A stretch of 64,000 nt of DNA from Euptelea pleiosperma (Eukaryota; Streptophyta; Magnoliopsida; Ranunculales; Eupteleaceae): positions 43,181,109-43,245,108 of the forward strand of contig CM068542.1 of assembly GCA_035048495.1 (NCBI GenBank), read 5' to 3'. The notes under the pieces are model-generated. The model was not told the DNA's origin. It made no database searches and saw only the letters and a list, made by a program, of their open reading frames with translations. Each line of letters opens with the position of its first letter. Position 1 is the stretch's first letter. Both the position numbers and the translations under genes were made by a program. Positions 39,601-47,345 of this stretch are shown piece after piece.

Positions 39601-39975
39601 CTCATTCTGAAAAAAACGTAATGTGAAGGTCAGTAAAACAGGAGACATATGGAAGATATCGGGTAAAATGAGAATCACATTTATACAGGATTTTTCACCT
39701 ATATTTCTTGGGTAAGACCCATGGCCATGAGTATAGTTCACATCCCATGAATGCCCACAACTTTTACAGTCATACTATTTATAGGTTTACTGTAATCTAT
39801 AAACATGGATCAGCCAATAACTGGTTCTTTTTCTCTATTGTTCACGCTCTTTTTTTCTGTTTCAGGTTCAGCATCTCAACAAAGAGAGTCACTTCAGTCA
39901 TCTCCAAGGGAGACTACACCATTTGAAAGCGACTCCTCAAGCGGGTCGTCACCTTATGAGGACTTCCATGAGTAG
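676..39975 (+). CDS. SABRE: SABRE/KINKY POLLEN-like giant lipid-transfer protein (3' part, 14 exons)
   Basis: C-terminal 1,496 residues of a SABRE/KIP protein, the plant branch of the FMP27/Hobbit/BLTP2 bridge-like lipid-transfer family. These act at ER-plasma membrane contacts and in Arabidopsis are needed for cell expansion, division-plane orientation and pollen-tube growth. Exons: 676-2599, 2853-2953, 13269-13625, 13840-13958, 22569-22824, 24549-24773, 26062-26201, 28591-28663, 36366-36467, 36550-36738, 37460-37804, 38730-38897, 39168-39549, 39866-39975. Every junction keeps phase and the stop is TAG at 39973. Recognisable blocks, counting from the first visible residue, are the RWPRFGVPR tract near 325, [17 protein letters not shown] near 545, the Fmp27/Apt1-type stretch after residue 675 beginning [12 protein letters not shown], an acidic insert ([14 protein letters not shown]), [16 protein letters not shown], a basic cluster before residue 1460 and an acidic Ser-rich tail. 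The N-terminal roughly 1,100 residues expected for the family lie upstream. No exon is broken despite about 30 kb of intronic transposons. Confidence 0.9.
3260..3400 (-). repeat. Fragment of the 25-kb foldback family
   Basis: The stretch from CAGAATGAGTTGATTTTTTGTG through CATCTCCATG and GGCCCCAC resembles 25290-25440 over its length, so it is a partial copy of the same foldback repeat. No coding content is seen. Confidence 0.5.
3490..4060 (+). mobile_element. Ty1-copia remnants: LTR end with PBS and RNase H piece
   Basis: A T/C-rich LTR-like stretch ends at about 3628 and is followed by TTGGTATTAGAGCAGAAAG, a primer-binding site complementary to initiator Met tRNA, in plus orientation. At 3900-4020 the plus strand still encodes the copia RNase H signature in broken frames: EADWA, SDRKST, then WKSKKQ- and AEAEY-like codons after frameshifts. 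The bulk of gag-pol is deleted, so this is a collapsed relic. Confidence 0.6.
3690..4745. repeat. AAACCCTA-rich intronic repeats
   Basis: Units of the type GGTGTTGCACCTC...AAACCCTA recur at 3700-3800 and again at 4610-4730, with smaller relatives near 34040-34110. AAACCCTAA is also the plant telo-box, but here it lies within degenerate copia leader sequence rather than in a regular telomeric array. 4060-4600 between them shows nothing recognisable. Confidence 0.45.
5774..5923 (-). CDS. Small 49-aa ORF inside TIR element, possible captured gene fragment
   Basis: The minus strand reads ATG at 5923 to TAA at 5774: 49 residues, acidic/lysine-rich and hydrophilic, with the stretch [17 protein letters not shown] and a C-terminal FGGTVVGDP. 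No transmembrane or transposase motif is visible. Its base composition is less AT-rich than the surrounding element. Its position between two long inverted repeats fits a host coding fragment captured by a Pack-MULE-like element, but the donor gene is not recognised and expression is unknown. Confidence 0.3.
   Translation of the reverse strand: MSESLDSGMKVDGETKEILVWENAEEKKKNGESMKEATSHFGGTVVGDP
6417..6618 (-). repeat. 3' LTR of copia element
   Basis: A 202-bp LTR from TGTTGTAATC to TGACAACA, preceded by ACTAG and followed directly by the polypurine-tract complement. It contains the palindromic pair TCGTGTAG...CTACACGA also present in the other LTR. Confidence 0.92.
6640..10670 (-). pseudogene. 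copia gag-pol polyprotein, interrupted
   Basis: Reading 10670 to 6640 on the minus strand: gag ([18 protein letters not shown] near 10500), zinc knuckle [14 protein letters not shown] near 9780, gag-pre-integrase with WHNRLGH near 9480, an integrase core with [14 protein letters not shown] and [12 protein letters not shown] residues (9310-9000), RT with [22 protein letters not shown] and DYQEMFAPV (8060-7890), then RNase H with [13 protein letters not shown] (6970). In-frame stops or frameshifts occur near 10137, 9860, 8620, 7840, 7720, 7090 and 6870, so no full polyprotein can be made. The family name means a self-copying virus-like-particle retrotransposon; this copy is dead. Confidence 0.88.
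10842..10860 (-). other. copia primer-binding site
   Basis: Read on the minus strand it gives TGGTATCAGAGCATGGC immediately inside the 5' LTR, complementary to the 3' end of initiator Met tRNA, the usual copia primer. Confidence 0.85.
10861..11070 (-). repeat. 5' LTR of copia element
   Basis: A 210-bp partner of the 6417-6618 LTR. The 8-bp length difference is an insertion in the GGAAGAG-rich segment. It is followed by the target duplication ACTAG. Confidence 0.92.
11480..12510 (-). mobile_element. Truncated copia: 3' LTR and RT/RNase H end
   Basis: The minus strand encodes RNase H ([40 protein letters not shown], 12070-11715) and the preceding RT C-terminus with [19 protein letters not shown] (12490) and a degraded VGRLIYL. 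A polypurine complement CTCCCCCTCAAG at 11705 marks the LTR end at 11704, and the LTR body runs left to about 11480. Homology stops near 12510, so gag, integrase and the 5' LTR are gone. Confidence 0.8.
12680..13014. mobile_element. hAT-like TTTCG miniature element, member 1
   Basis: 335 bp beginning CATGGTTTTAAATTTC and ending GAAATTTCAATCCTTG, i.e. CA...TG imperfect inverted ends. It is flanked by an 8-bp duplication with one mismatch (ATTTTCAG at 12672, ATTGTCAG at 13015). It is rich in TTTCGG/CCGAAA and non-coding. It matches four or more other elements here. Confidence 0.75.
14161..14660 (-). mobile_element. LINE 3' fragment
   Basis: The T-run at 14161-14170 followed by ACAAGTAAAG is the LINE tail on the plus strand. 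On the minus strand 14632-14390 encodes [17 protein letters not shown], the zinc-binding RVT region of plant LINEs. Limits are approximate. Confidence 0.6.
15701..16881. mobile_element. Insertion inside the 3' LTR of the older copia
   Basis: 1,181 bp bounded by TAGTT on both sides (15696-15700, 16882-16886), splitting an LTR that is continuous at 21093-21278. It begins GTTGACAGGGTGTACCC, a start shared with 24245, and has an LTR-like first 165 bp with TAAGGGCAT...TTTGTCCATGTA and a pyrimidine-rich end. The rest is non-coding. It looks like a partial LTR element in plus orientation. The ends lack a clean TG...CA. Confidence 0.55.
17175..17499. mobile_element. hAT-like TTTCG miniature element, member 2
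   Basis: 325 bp from CATGGTTTAAAATTTCGG to CGAAATTTTAAACCTTG, flanked by GCTTTGCC (17167-17174) and GCTTTACC (17500-17507). Its insertion interrupts the copia RNase H sequence, whose uninterrupted relative is at 11880-11910, so the empty site is known. Confidence 0.85.
17588..17838. mobile_element. hAT-like TTTCG miniature element, member 3
   Basis: 251 bp from CAAGGTTTAAAATTTCG to AAATTTTAAACCATG, flanked by GTAACAAG (17580-17587) and GTAACAGG (17839-17846). It lies 88 bp from member 2, in the opposite internal orientation, in the same dead copia. Confidence 0.85.
18461..18491. repeat. CGTATC hexanucleotide microsatellite
   Basis: About five units of CGTATC (one with a substitution) in copia integrase sequence. 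Read on the minus strand it inserts Gly-Tyr repeats ([10 protein letters not shown]) into the remnant. Confidence 0.7.
18821..19129. mobile_element. hAT-like TTTCG miniature element, member 4
   Basis: 309 bp from CAAGGTTTAAAATTTCATTC to GAAATTTTAAACCATG with a perfect 8-bp target duplication ACCATACA (18813-18820, 19130-19137). It interrupts the copia integrase coding sequence between the RTDQ..EYMY and ..[11 protein letters not shown] parts. Confidence 0.9.
22987..23733. mobile_element. hAT-like miniature element, member 5 (GAGAC type), with nested repeat
   Basis: 747 bp in a SABRE intron from CTACATTTAACATCTCGG to CGAGACTTTGAACGATG, flanked by CTTAACGC (22979-22986) and CTTATCGC (23734-23741). 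Its arms carry repeated GTCTC/GAGAC and CGAGGC motifs. Positions 23133-23432 are a separate repeat nested in it. Confidence 0.6.
23133..23432 (+). repeat. GTGTCCG-ended dispersed repeat, copy 1
   Basis: About 300 bp between GTGTCGGTGTCC and AGTGTCCGTCAC, clearly similar along its length to the reverse complement of 61541-61845. Shared blocks include TTTAGTTCATGT and AGAATGTATTTA.ATAAG. Non-coding and AT-rich. Confidence 0.65.
24236..24400 (+). repeat. LTR fragment related to 15701
   Basis: Starts GTTGTCAGGGTGTACCC and continues with TAAGGGCATTATTGTC, AAAGTTGGGAGTCATGT, matching the first part of the 15701 insertion. No internal region follows, so it is a solo or truncated LTR. Confidence 0.55.
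24905..25440. repeat. Compound foldback repeat with tandem duplication
   Basis: A unit of about 165 bp (GGTCAGTTTATTTTGA...TTTCGAAATTTCTAAC) occurs twice in tandem at about 24915 and about 25068, then once in inverted and more divergent form at 25290-25430, ending TAACCTGACC. The sequence can fold into a long hairpin. It is within a SABRE intron and non-coding. Confidence 0.65.
26236..27573. mobile_element. Long hAT-like relative of the CATGGTTT family
   Basis: Begins CAAGGTGTAAACTTTGAC and ends GAATTTTAAAACCATG; the first ~35 bp and last ~35 bp are imperfect inverted repeats (...TTCGCC / ...AATTCGGC). Flanks CTTATTGG and GCTATTGG resemble a degraded target duplication. The 1.3-kb interior is AT-rich without a transposase ORF. 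Confidence 0.4.
27574..28590 (+). other. SABRE intron sequence, no further element seen
   Basis: AT-rich sequence between the long CATGGTTT element and the exon at 28591. I see no coding potential or repeat ends. Confidence 0.5.
29013..29261. mobile_element. hAT-like TTTCGG miniature element, member 6
   Basis: Begins CATGGTTTAAAGTTTCGG and ends CCGAAATTATCCTAG, with candidate flanks GCTGCAGG and GCTGCAAA. It contains TTTCGG/CCGAAA and CCAAAACC motifs. The right end is less certain than in members 2-4. Confidence 0.45.
29600..30530 (-). mobile_element. Ty1-copia fragment, protease to integrase
   Basis: The minus strand encodes degraded protease-end sequence ([11 protein letters not shown] near 30420) and integrase pieces ([20 protein letters not shown] near 30040; [15 protein letters not shown] near 29810; PPRVFGCL near 29700). 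A PBS-like TACTCTGATACCA at 29670 lies on the wrong side of these, so the fragment is rearranged. No LTR pair was found. Confidence 0.7.
31970..32012. repeat. 21-22-bp tandem duplication
   Basis: GCATAGCCCATATGGAATGG occurs twice head to tail in LTR-like sequence. At 32335 CAGCTCAGATACCAATTG resembles a copia PBS complement next to an LTR start, so 31900-32350 is probably decayed LTR-element sequence. Confidence 0.5.
32690..34655 (+). mobile_element. LINE retrotransposon 3' part, interrupted by an LTR segment
   Basis: In broken plus-strand frames: [32 protein letters not shown] (32740-32860), [17 protein letters not shown] (32990-33040), and a zinc-binding RVT region with [36 protein letters not shown] (33340-33510). 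The 3' UTR with TTTAATGAATCTTACTTATAAAAAAAA ends at about 34650. An LTR/leader segment (about 33830-34440) sits between the coding end and this tail. Endonuclease and most of the RT are missing. Confidence 0.75.
33830..34440 (-). mobile_element. copia leader with PBS and LTR inserted in LINE
   Basis: CTACTCTGATACCA at 34206-34219 is the complement of a Met-tRNA PBS. To its right an LTR-like segment (GAGAG-rich, then GTGTGGAGTCGT and a ...CTCATGACA end near 34430) would be the 5' LTR of a minus-strand element. To its left is leader-like sequence with CCCTAGGG and CCCCTAAGG motifs. No gag coding remains. Confidence 0.45.
34656..36009. other. AT-rich LTR-like block
   Basis: No ORF. It includes GGGTTAAAAGTGGGCCTAAGG and GGGCTTTATTTTAA, the composition of large plant LTRs, and resembles in character the 40808-43258 insertion. 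It could be a solo LTR, but ends and target duplication were not found. Confidence 0.3.
36468..36549 (+). other. GC-AG intron in SABRE
   Basis: CGGCAG|GCAAGC...ATGCAG|GAGTTTTGG. The conserved join [15 protein letters not shown] requires this 82-bp intron, whose donor is GC rather than GT. Confidence 0.85.
37889..38166. repeat. Hairpin miniature element in SABRE intron
   Basis: Arms of about 110 bp are inverted copies: TGATAAATCTTCTATATTAGTG ... CACTGATATATAAGATTTATCA, and CTTAACTGTTTTTGACCG ... CGGTCAAAAACAGTCAAG. The centre is near CAAAAATTGGACTG / CCTTTCAATTTTTGG. It is non-coding; the target duplication is not clear. Confidence 0.7.
38898..39167 (+). other. Second GC-AG intron in SABRE
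   Basis: GGAATGCAG|GCAAGTGTTC ... TTGTGTAG|GGTAAGAAG joins KSVTGMQ to GKKFKDKAH in phase 0. The donor matches CAG|GCAAGT, the strong consensus typical of GC donors. Confidence 0.88.
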
Positions 39976-40440
39976 AGAAATTCCACGGCATTGGAAGAGG
40001 ATTTATCAAAGGCTTGGGGACTGGGCACACCGCACAGGGTTTGCATTTTTCTCTAGCAGTTTACAATTGTCTGCTAGCAGTATAGAGATGAAGTTGTCAT
40101 AATTTATTCGACAAGGTGATGACATTGGAGGAAGATTTGAGGATTCAAAGTTGTCGCCAAGTAATCTTTGAATAAAAGCAGCTGAGGAGGCTGAGTTGCG
40201 GACAAAGTTGATGGTGTACTTTCATGGTGATTGAGTGGAAGCACCTGGGTTGAGCCCTCCTACACTGACTCGTGTGTGTGAGGGGGGGAACTGCTTTTCC
40301 TCCGCACGAATGGTTATTTTTTTCACTTTCTACCTTTCAGCTAGAAGGAATTTCTGATCACCAGGAATTCCATATTTTTGTTAGTATATATTTGTATACA
40401 TGGGGGAATAAATAAAGCCAACGGAAGAAGGGCCTCTCGG
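39976..40440 (+). other. SABRE 3' UTR with poly-A signal
   Basis: Non-coding sequence after the TAG. Overlapping AATAAA hexamers at 40407-40412 and 40411-40416 (AATAAATAAA) are the likely poly-A signal. Confidence 0.6.
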
Positions 40441-40584
40441 ATGATCTTCAAAATCTAAGCCGTGTACTATATTTTTCGACAACAAATAATAGTTATGCCT
40501 GGAAACCAAAATTTAGTTGCTAGGGCATCTTCTTGTTTCTGGATCATTTAGCATGTTATTAACATGTAGGGCATCTCCCTCTAT

Positions 40585-43331
40585 ATAACCCCAAGGGGTT
40601 GGAGAGATGGTAAGGGACTTCGCCTTAGGAAGCAAGGTCTTGAGGCCAAATCTCCCCGCGGCCAAGGGTCGAGAAAAGGACAAAGGATCATGCCTCAGGA
40701 AGCAGAGCTCTCAAATTCAACTCTCACCCCTTGGGCCATCCCCCAGGATTTATCTTGACTTACTTGGTGGCATGTGATAAAAAGGCCCGTTTACCCATGA
40801 TCCAGGGTGTGATAAAAATAGAAACGTACATAGTTAAACAATAGTAACTAAATATAAATGATAATTAAATAAATAAAAAAATATAATTATAATACATTAA
40901 AGTCACCCAAATGTAAAAAAATGAGGAAGCGTAAATAAGCTGTTATAGTGAAATAAACGAAGTTAAAAAAATTTTAATTTTGGTCAAAATCATTGATTAT
41001 GATCATCATAATTATTTAGAATTTATATCAAACATCTTTTGCGAAAGTACTTAAAGTCAAATTTGATAGCGTTTTGAAAAAATATTTTTCGTGGTTCAAA
41101 GAATGGTCAATTTTAAAAGTTTGTCAAAAGATTTATTTCTTTCAAGGGTTTCTCTAAAAATCATAAGAAACAATTTTAACAAAAGTACTTTGACAAAAAA
41201 TGATGCTTTATAGTTATTTTAGCAGTTTTACAAGTATCTGCAATTTTCTAGAAATAATTGACAAAACTCAGTTGGTTTATCGCATAATTCAGGAGTCAAT
41301 TCAAAATGGATTATAGCATGTGATATATGCATTTCGTAGTGTTCGAAATTTATAATTTTTCTAAATAGAAATTTGTAACTAACAGTCAATCAGTAAAATG
41401 GGTCCATAGAGTAGACCCGATTGAATTTGGCGATGAACCACTTATTTTGGGAAAGCTAACTCGAAGTTCCATATTTTTTGTATTCGACCGAAAGATAGAT
41501 TTTCATTGTAAGTGGGTCAAAAATGCAATCGAAGTTGACTCTTGTCTGTATTTGTATTGAAATACAACTATAATGTTCATTTTTCGGAGTTCCACATAAT
41601 AGAAAACACTAAATGAAATTCTCAAACAATTCTATAAAATACTACAGTTAGTACTGAAATAAATCTCTTTGGAATCGCATTACTTTGATCTTGGAAGAAT
41701 ATTTGACGAATATTTTCATCTAGGACATCGAGTAAATTTGAGTAATTCAAAAAATAACAAAAGTGCTGAAACATGAATTAAAGTATTTCGATCAATCTCA
41801 ACATAAACAAATAGTATTTAAACATACATAATCCTTAAAAGGAAGAAAATGAAAGAAATCTTAATCATTGAACTTCTTCCCATCCACGATGTCCTCCTTG
41901 TCAATGGACTTGTCTTCAACCTCTTCTACGAAATCTGATTTTTTTTTGTATAAGCCGTGAGCTACACGCCCAGTAATCTACATGTACACAATATGTCATG
42001 CATGACATTATTCCAAAATCAATAATATTTTTTTTTATCGATAAAAATTAATAATATCAATAATATTCTATGCATTAAGATATTAATCAACAAACACAAA
42101 TATCACAATAACATCGATTTCAATATGCAAAAAATGCATAAATCCCTTCTCTCTTTTTTTCGCTCAAAGAATCGAATATTCAATGAATTGAGTCTCTTGC
42201 AAGTACGTCTGAGGTCTTACACCTTAGGGCTCTGGGCCCTTCTTAATTATAAATCATTAGGACGAATCCTGATAGTAAATCCACAAGACAAATCTCGATT
42301 ATAAGTCCGCATGATGAATCCAAATATTTATCATCAAGCATGGATGTTCATGATATTTAATTATAATGAATTGAATCTAACAAGATCATGAATAAACAAA
42401 GATCACACAATGTGATTTTAATTAATATAATATCCAACAATATCATTGAATAAAGAATAATAATCACCATAAAAATATAAGTGCTTACGTTGATTCTTCA
42501 AATGTTCTTCTTTAAATTGAGAGGAAATATGAAAGAAGATGGGAAAAGATGATGATTAGGGTTTGAAAGAGTTTCCAAACCTTTAAAAGACTTTTCTTAA
42601 ATAGATTTAGTAAGTATTAACCATAAAGATTAGGATTTTTAGGTTTCTATTTTTAAGTTATTTTTGTAACTTTCAAATGATTGTATTTTACAATATACTA
42701 AAATACTTATTTTAAGTTTGATATAGACTAAAAATATGCCTAAAGCCCATAAGTATCAACTAAGCTTTATCTAAAGTTATTTTTAAGTCCTAAATTAGCC
42801 CTACAAGTCCATGTAACAATTATAACTCAATCAAACATGCAATTACTTATATTATGTTTGTTATTAGTCAATTAAAGTATCTGATTGTTCCATTTTATGT
42901 TTGGTGTTCGTTTCGTAGTACATTTATGATAGTTGTTCAAACTTATTATTCAAAGATTATTTATGGACATTTTTGTGTCATTAGAGTTCTTGATGGGTCC
43001 CACCACCTCAAAAATTATTATGTTCTTATTAGATTAAATACGTTAAATGGTGTTCAAATTGTATCCCTACAAAATTTTATTCAAGTTTTCAAGCATGTAA
43101 ATGACCCTAAACATGTAAGTGTCATGAATTTTAAGTTCTTTGTATATTTTTTAAGGTTTATAAACATGATATATAAATACAGAAGTACGATTAAAATGTC
43201 TAAATTACCCCTATATAATATAATAATACACCAATGAATAATAATTCATGGTATTACAGGGGCTCGACACGCTCCCGGTAGATTAGTCGGGCACAAGTCC
43301 AGACACCCTCATCAGCAAAAAAAGAAAAAAA
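40585..43331 (+). mobile_element. tRNA-derived SINE (Au-like) split by a 2.45-kb insertion
   Basis: A 17-bp direct repeat, AGGGCATCTCCCTCTAT, flanks the block (40568-40584 and 43332-43348) and the right end is an A-rich tail (CAGCAAAAAAAGAAAAAAAA). The left 220 bp begin GGGGTTGGAGAGATGG, an A-box-like start. The right 65 bp read CTCCCGGTAGATTAGTCGGG...CCAGACACCC, close to the 3' end of Au-type plant SINEs (GATTAGTCGGG ... CCGGACACCC). The middle is displaced by a later insertion. Confidence 0.72.
40808..43258. mobile_element. LTR-like insertion within the SINE
   Basis: About 2.45 kb, very AT-rich, beginning TGTGATAAAA and ending GGTATTACA (inverted TGTRATA ends, TG...CA), so a solo LTR is plausible. 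CAGGG stands at 40803 and at 43257, which may be all or part of a target duplication. The 127-codon open frame at 42854-43237 has low-complexity AT-driven composition and is not believed to be a gene. Confidence 0.45.
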
Positions 43332-43639
43332 AGGGCATCTCCCTCTATCATTACTTGCGTCGGCAACAATTCGTCTGTTAGCTCCAAAGCCAACATTGCT
43401 ATCTCCGCTTCCTCACCTGTAAACCCTCCCTTTATTTTGGTACAACGAAAAAACCATCCTCATCTATTGCAATCGTTGCTGCACAGCATTAGCCACATCC
43501 AAATTTACAACCCCATTTCTAGTTTTCTCCGTTTTATCTTAGCTGCCTTCAATTTTATTTTCCAATTACAACCCCAAGCCATCCAAGATATGGCTCTTTT
43601 GTCAAATGCATAGATGAGAGCCACGTGTTTGCATAAGAT

Positions 43640-43760
43640 GAGCATAAAAGTATTGGTAGGGTCGTTAGATGTGTAACCTTTTGATGGGAGAGGTCCTGGG
43701 TTCTAAACCTTGCGATGACTACTGGTCCTAGCCGTTACCCTCTTGACTTAGTTTAACCAT
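43640..43760 (+). mobile_element. Possible SINE fragment
   Basis: GTCCTGGGTTCTAAACC at about 43692 fits a pol III B box, preceded by an A-box-like GTAGGGTCGTTAGATG about 40 bp upstream. A similar GGTTCTCATCC context is at 44540. No poly-A tail or target duplication is identified. Confidence 0.3.
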
Positions 43761-43860
43761 CATTTGACTAATGTTAAAACATGACATGCATCATGCGCCT
43801 GTTAATGGACCTTTGAAAGGACCATAATATTGCAAGTACAATGCTAACAACGTGTGATTA

Positions 43861-44224
43861 GAGTAAAACTTCTGTCACAACGTTGTGATAGAAGCCACAT
43901 GGCACTCTTAGTGGACGCTGACCATATGGATGTTTGACCAGTCTCTCGGTGGACCTATAAACCAAAACTCAGCCTGATTAGTGATTTACAACCTTTGGAT
44001 CTTTGCACCCCAATAAAGCTCAATAATGCTCAAATTCCTACCGTTAAAATCAACCCATGAAAATAAGTTCAATTGAATCACTTCAAAATCACTAATCAAG
44101 CTGATTTTTGGTTTAGAGGTCCACCGAGGGACTGGCCAAACATCCATACGATCAGATCCCACTAAGAGTCTGCCACGTGGCTTGTATTATGCGTTGTGAC
44201 AATGCTGTGACAGAAATTTTACTC
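43861..44224. mobile_element. Mutator-like miniature element, GAGTAAAAC family, copy 1
   Basis: 364 bp starting GAGTAAAACTTCTGTCAC and ending GTGACAGAAATTTTACTC. Flanks GTGTGATTA (43852-43860) and GTGTGATTC (44225-44233) are a 9-bp duplication with one mismatch. The body is itself a long inverted repeat containing CCACRTGGC near each end and the GGTCCACC.A(G)GGACTGG motif shared with repeats at 48640 and 55310. Confidence 0.8.
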
Positions 44225-47104
44225 GTGTGATTCAAGTTAGTTTTAACTGAAGTCAACCATTGTTAAACTAAAGTCAAAGGGGGTAATCCTGAAGTTTGAA
44301 AGCATTAAGGGTATTACTAATTAATTTCAAATTTTAGGGTGGTATTACTAAAATACCCTCATTCATTACTATAAGTCCAGCCCAACCATGTTGTTTTAAT
44401 TAGAAACGACCTCTTGGTTTCTTGGCACGTGGTGTAGGGTAGGCTGCACAAATCCTATTCCTCCATTCAATCTTGTCTAAAGTCCGGCCCAACTATATTG
44501 TTTTAATAAGAAATGTCGTCTTAGTTTTGGGAGGTCACAGGTTCTCATCCGGTTAGGACTAATGTCCTACCGTAAGAACAACCACTAGCATCTCTAGAGC
44601 CTAGTTAGTAAATTTGCATTATTTTTTGTTTAATACATGAATTTTTTAATTTTTTTCTTTTTAAAGGAACGTTTAATACGGCTGTATAAAATAAAAAGAA
44701 TTTAGAAAAACCACGAACTTTAATATTAAATGAATAAAACATGTATTATTCGAATTTAATACACATTTTGCATTTTTTTTTAAATAAACAAGTATTAAAC
44801 TGCCATATAAAATAAAAAAATGGGTAAAATTCGAACTTTTTAAGGCTAAACGAATATAACATTTCATCAATGAACGAATTTTTATATCCTGAAAGAGAAT
44901 TAAACTTGAACTTTTCCCATTCCGAATCTTTGCCGCCGAATTGCTAACTATGCTCTAGACATGTCCTAGCCAATCCAATTATGTTGCTTGTCTACAGAGA
45001 CCTCGATGGGCAAGTACATCACTAGTGGAGTGAACACGTGATGCACTAGCAATAGCATTGTGCTGCGCATTAGTTTGGCTGTACATAAGAAAAGTTATCG
45101 TACTAAAATTCGTTTCCATGATTTTTGCGAGAGTATATCTTAACCATTCAAAATATTTCTTTTAAAAGTAAATCATTTATAACAAACTAATGGATGAGAT
45201 GGTATATCATTCAATTACAATGGTTTTTGACATAATATATACTTTTAAGTGGGTTTAACAGAGTGATGGATCCCACCTACCTAAAATTGTTTCAATCAGA
45301 CGGTCATAACTATCAATTTTAGTAAGAATATATCCTAACCATTCAAAACAAATTGATGGAATGGGATGATAGATCATTCAATTCGATTGATTTTTTTTTG
45401 CATAAAGACACATTATGCATATGTTAGATAGTGTTTTGTTGCGTTACGTGTCTTGTATTCTGCAGTAAGTACTATTTTGCAAGAATTTTACTGTTAATTA
45501 AGCCACAACTTTACGCAAGTCCAACTCCCCATTGATTGGGGGGTATTGTGCTCCTAGTCCAGGGATCTGATGTCCCTCTGACCAACAAAGTCAAGTACAA
45601 GCTCGTACAATTTGTGTTGGAATACAACTTGTATTGAGGTACTTTGGGTATTTTAAAGGATTATATATATTCTCTAAAAGGTTATTGGGGTTTCACTTAA
45701 ACATTTCTAGAGTAAGAAAGTGAAAACTATTGTAACCTTAATTCTTTAGAGACAGTGAAAGAAATATTCTCACCAGTGGAAGTAGGCACATTATTGAACC
45801 ACATAAACTTGTTGTGTTTGTGTAATTGTTCTTTAATTTAGTTCTCTATCTTTTGCTAGTTTGCATAAAGTTGATTTTCAATAGTTATTTTATAAATAGT
45901 CATTTTGGATAAAAGTAGTAGAGAATATATTTAAAAATAAATGAGTAGCAAAAATAAATATATCTCTTTCATATATATAACTCATTATTAGTCATAAAAA
46001 TCAAATTTGTTATAAAAAAATATATATGTTTTAAAACTCGCTGAGTTGACTTAAGACTTGGCCAAGTCAACTTGACTCAATCGTATACTTAGATTTGCAA
46101 GTCTCGCTGAGTTGACTCGAAAACTCGACCAAGTCAACACGAAACTCAATGTTCTTTTTGAATTTCTAAATGCTTTTAGTATTTTTTTTTACTATATTTT
46201 ATGATTTTTCAAAATTTTTTAATAAATATTAGTTTTATATTTAAATATTTAATGATTCATCGAGTCATCAAGGTGACTCGACCCAGTGGACTTCCGAGTT
46301 TTGAGTTTTAAAACATTGTAAAAAAAATTTTAATTGAAGTAAATATCAATTGTATAGTTAAATAAAGTAATTAGTAATTGATATCATTGTATATATCTCA
46401 ACAAGAGTTCTGTAATCTGCAAACCAACTAGGAAATGGAAGTTTGGATGTTACGAGCCTTTGATTAAAAATCTCAAGAAAAAAAATATTTTTTTCTAAAA
46501 AGAAAGCCAAAAATGTTTTTTGAAAAGAAAAAATTGGAGAGAGAAAATACCAAAACGCTCTCACTCATATTGTAGTTTTATAAACTATTATAAGGAGTTG
46601 TTTGGAAGACGATAATTATAGAGATAATTGGTAGTCTTAGAGACTTGATATATTACGGTTTGCGTGGTATGTTAAACTTAGTACTTGAATTATTAGTCCT
46701 CATTGTTAAATAATTGTATTCACACCTACTTCAGATTTTGGAAAGATCTTACATCAACAGCCTAGCCACTATGTTTTTGGCACATTTAATTACAATGATT
46801 TAAACTCTTAATACCTGGGTGTTGGGAGAAAAAACCCTCTATTCACTTGATAGCTACTCTAACGCTTCAACCCCGTTACATTATTTGTTACAACGGCCGT
46901 TACTTGTTATTTAACTATTATTTATGTTTGTTAAAAATAATAATGTCAGTATTTTACATATACTTACCCATTCTCAAACCATTATTATATTTTCAGCTTC
47001 TTGCTATCACTTAATTACTTTTAGATACCATCATTCTTATTTTTAATACAACCCTTTGCCTCACCCAATCACACCACGCTCAACAATTTTATTATGTAGG
47101 ATGT
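44225..47104. other. Intergenic, AT-rich
   Basis: No gene seen. 45110-45210 and 45300-45400 are diverged copies of one segment (AGTATATCTTAACCATTCAAAA / AATATATCCTAACCATTCAAAA). 46026-46315 is an inverted-end repeat, given separately. Confidence 0.5.
46026..46315. repeat. CTCGCTGAGTTGACTC inverted-end repeat
   Basis: Begins ATGTTTTAAAACTCGCTGAG and ends CCGAGTTTTGAGTTTTAAAACATTG, with internal repeats of GAGTTGACTCG. The ends resemble the CATGGTTTTAAA ends of the hAT-like elements but the target duplication is obscured by A-runs. Confidence 0.5.
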
Positions 47105-47345
47105 GTTGATGATGGACACCAGTGCGAGCCACGTGGCATACTTTTAGAGACTACTGACAGTATGGATGTTCTTACCTTTGGATCTGAGTACCCCAAATAA
47201 TGCTTGCAATCCACAGTTATAAATAAAAAAAGATTTGAATGCAATGGATAGAAGTTACTAATCAGATTGAATTTTGGCACATAAGTCCAGCTAGCGATTG
47301 GCCAAACATCCATACGGTCTATAGTCCGTCATCAGCATTGATGAA
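47105..47345. repeat. Inverted-repeat element of the GGCCAAACATCCATA family
   Basis: One arm carries GCCACGTGGCATAC...GTATGGATGTT and the other GATTGGCCAAACATCCATACGG. Flanks are not resolved. Related to 43861-44224, 48640-48985 and 55310-55640. Confidence 0.55.

Noticed and set aside
42854..43237. 127-codon open frame in the AT-rich insertion
   Set aside because: Composition is dominated by AT-rich codons (Ile, Phe, Tyr, Asn), no motif is visible, and it lies inside an LTR-like insertion.
43692..43708. tRNA-like B box (GGGTTCTAAACC) considered as a tRNA gene
   Set aside because: No cloverleaf, acceptor stem or anticodon arm could be formed; more likely a SINE promoter remnant.
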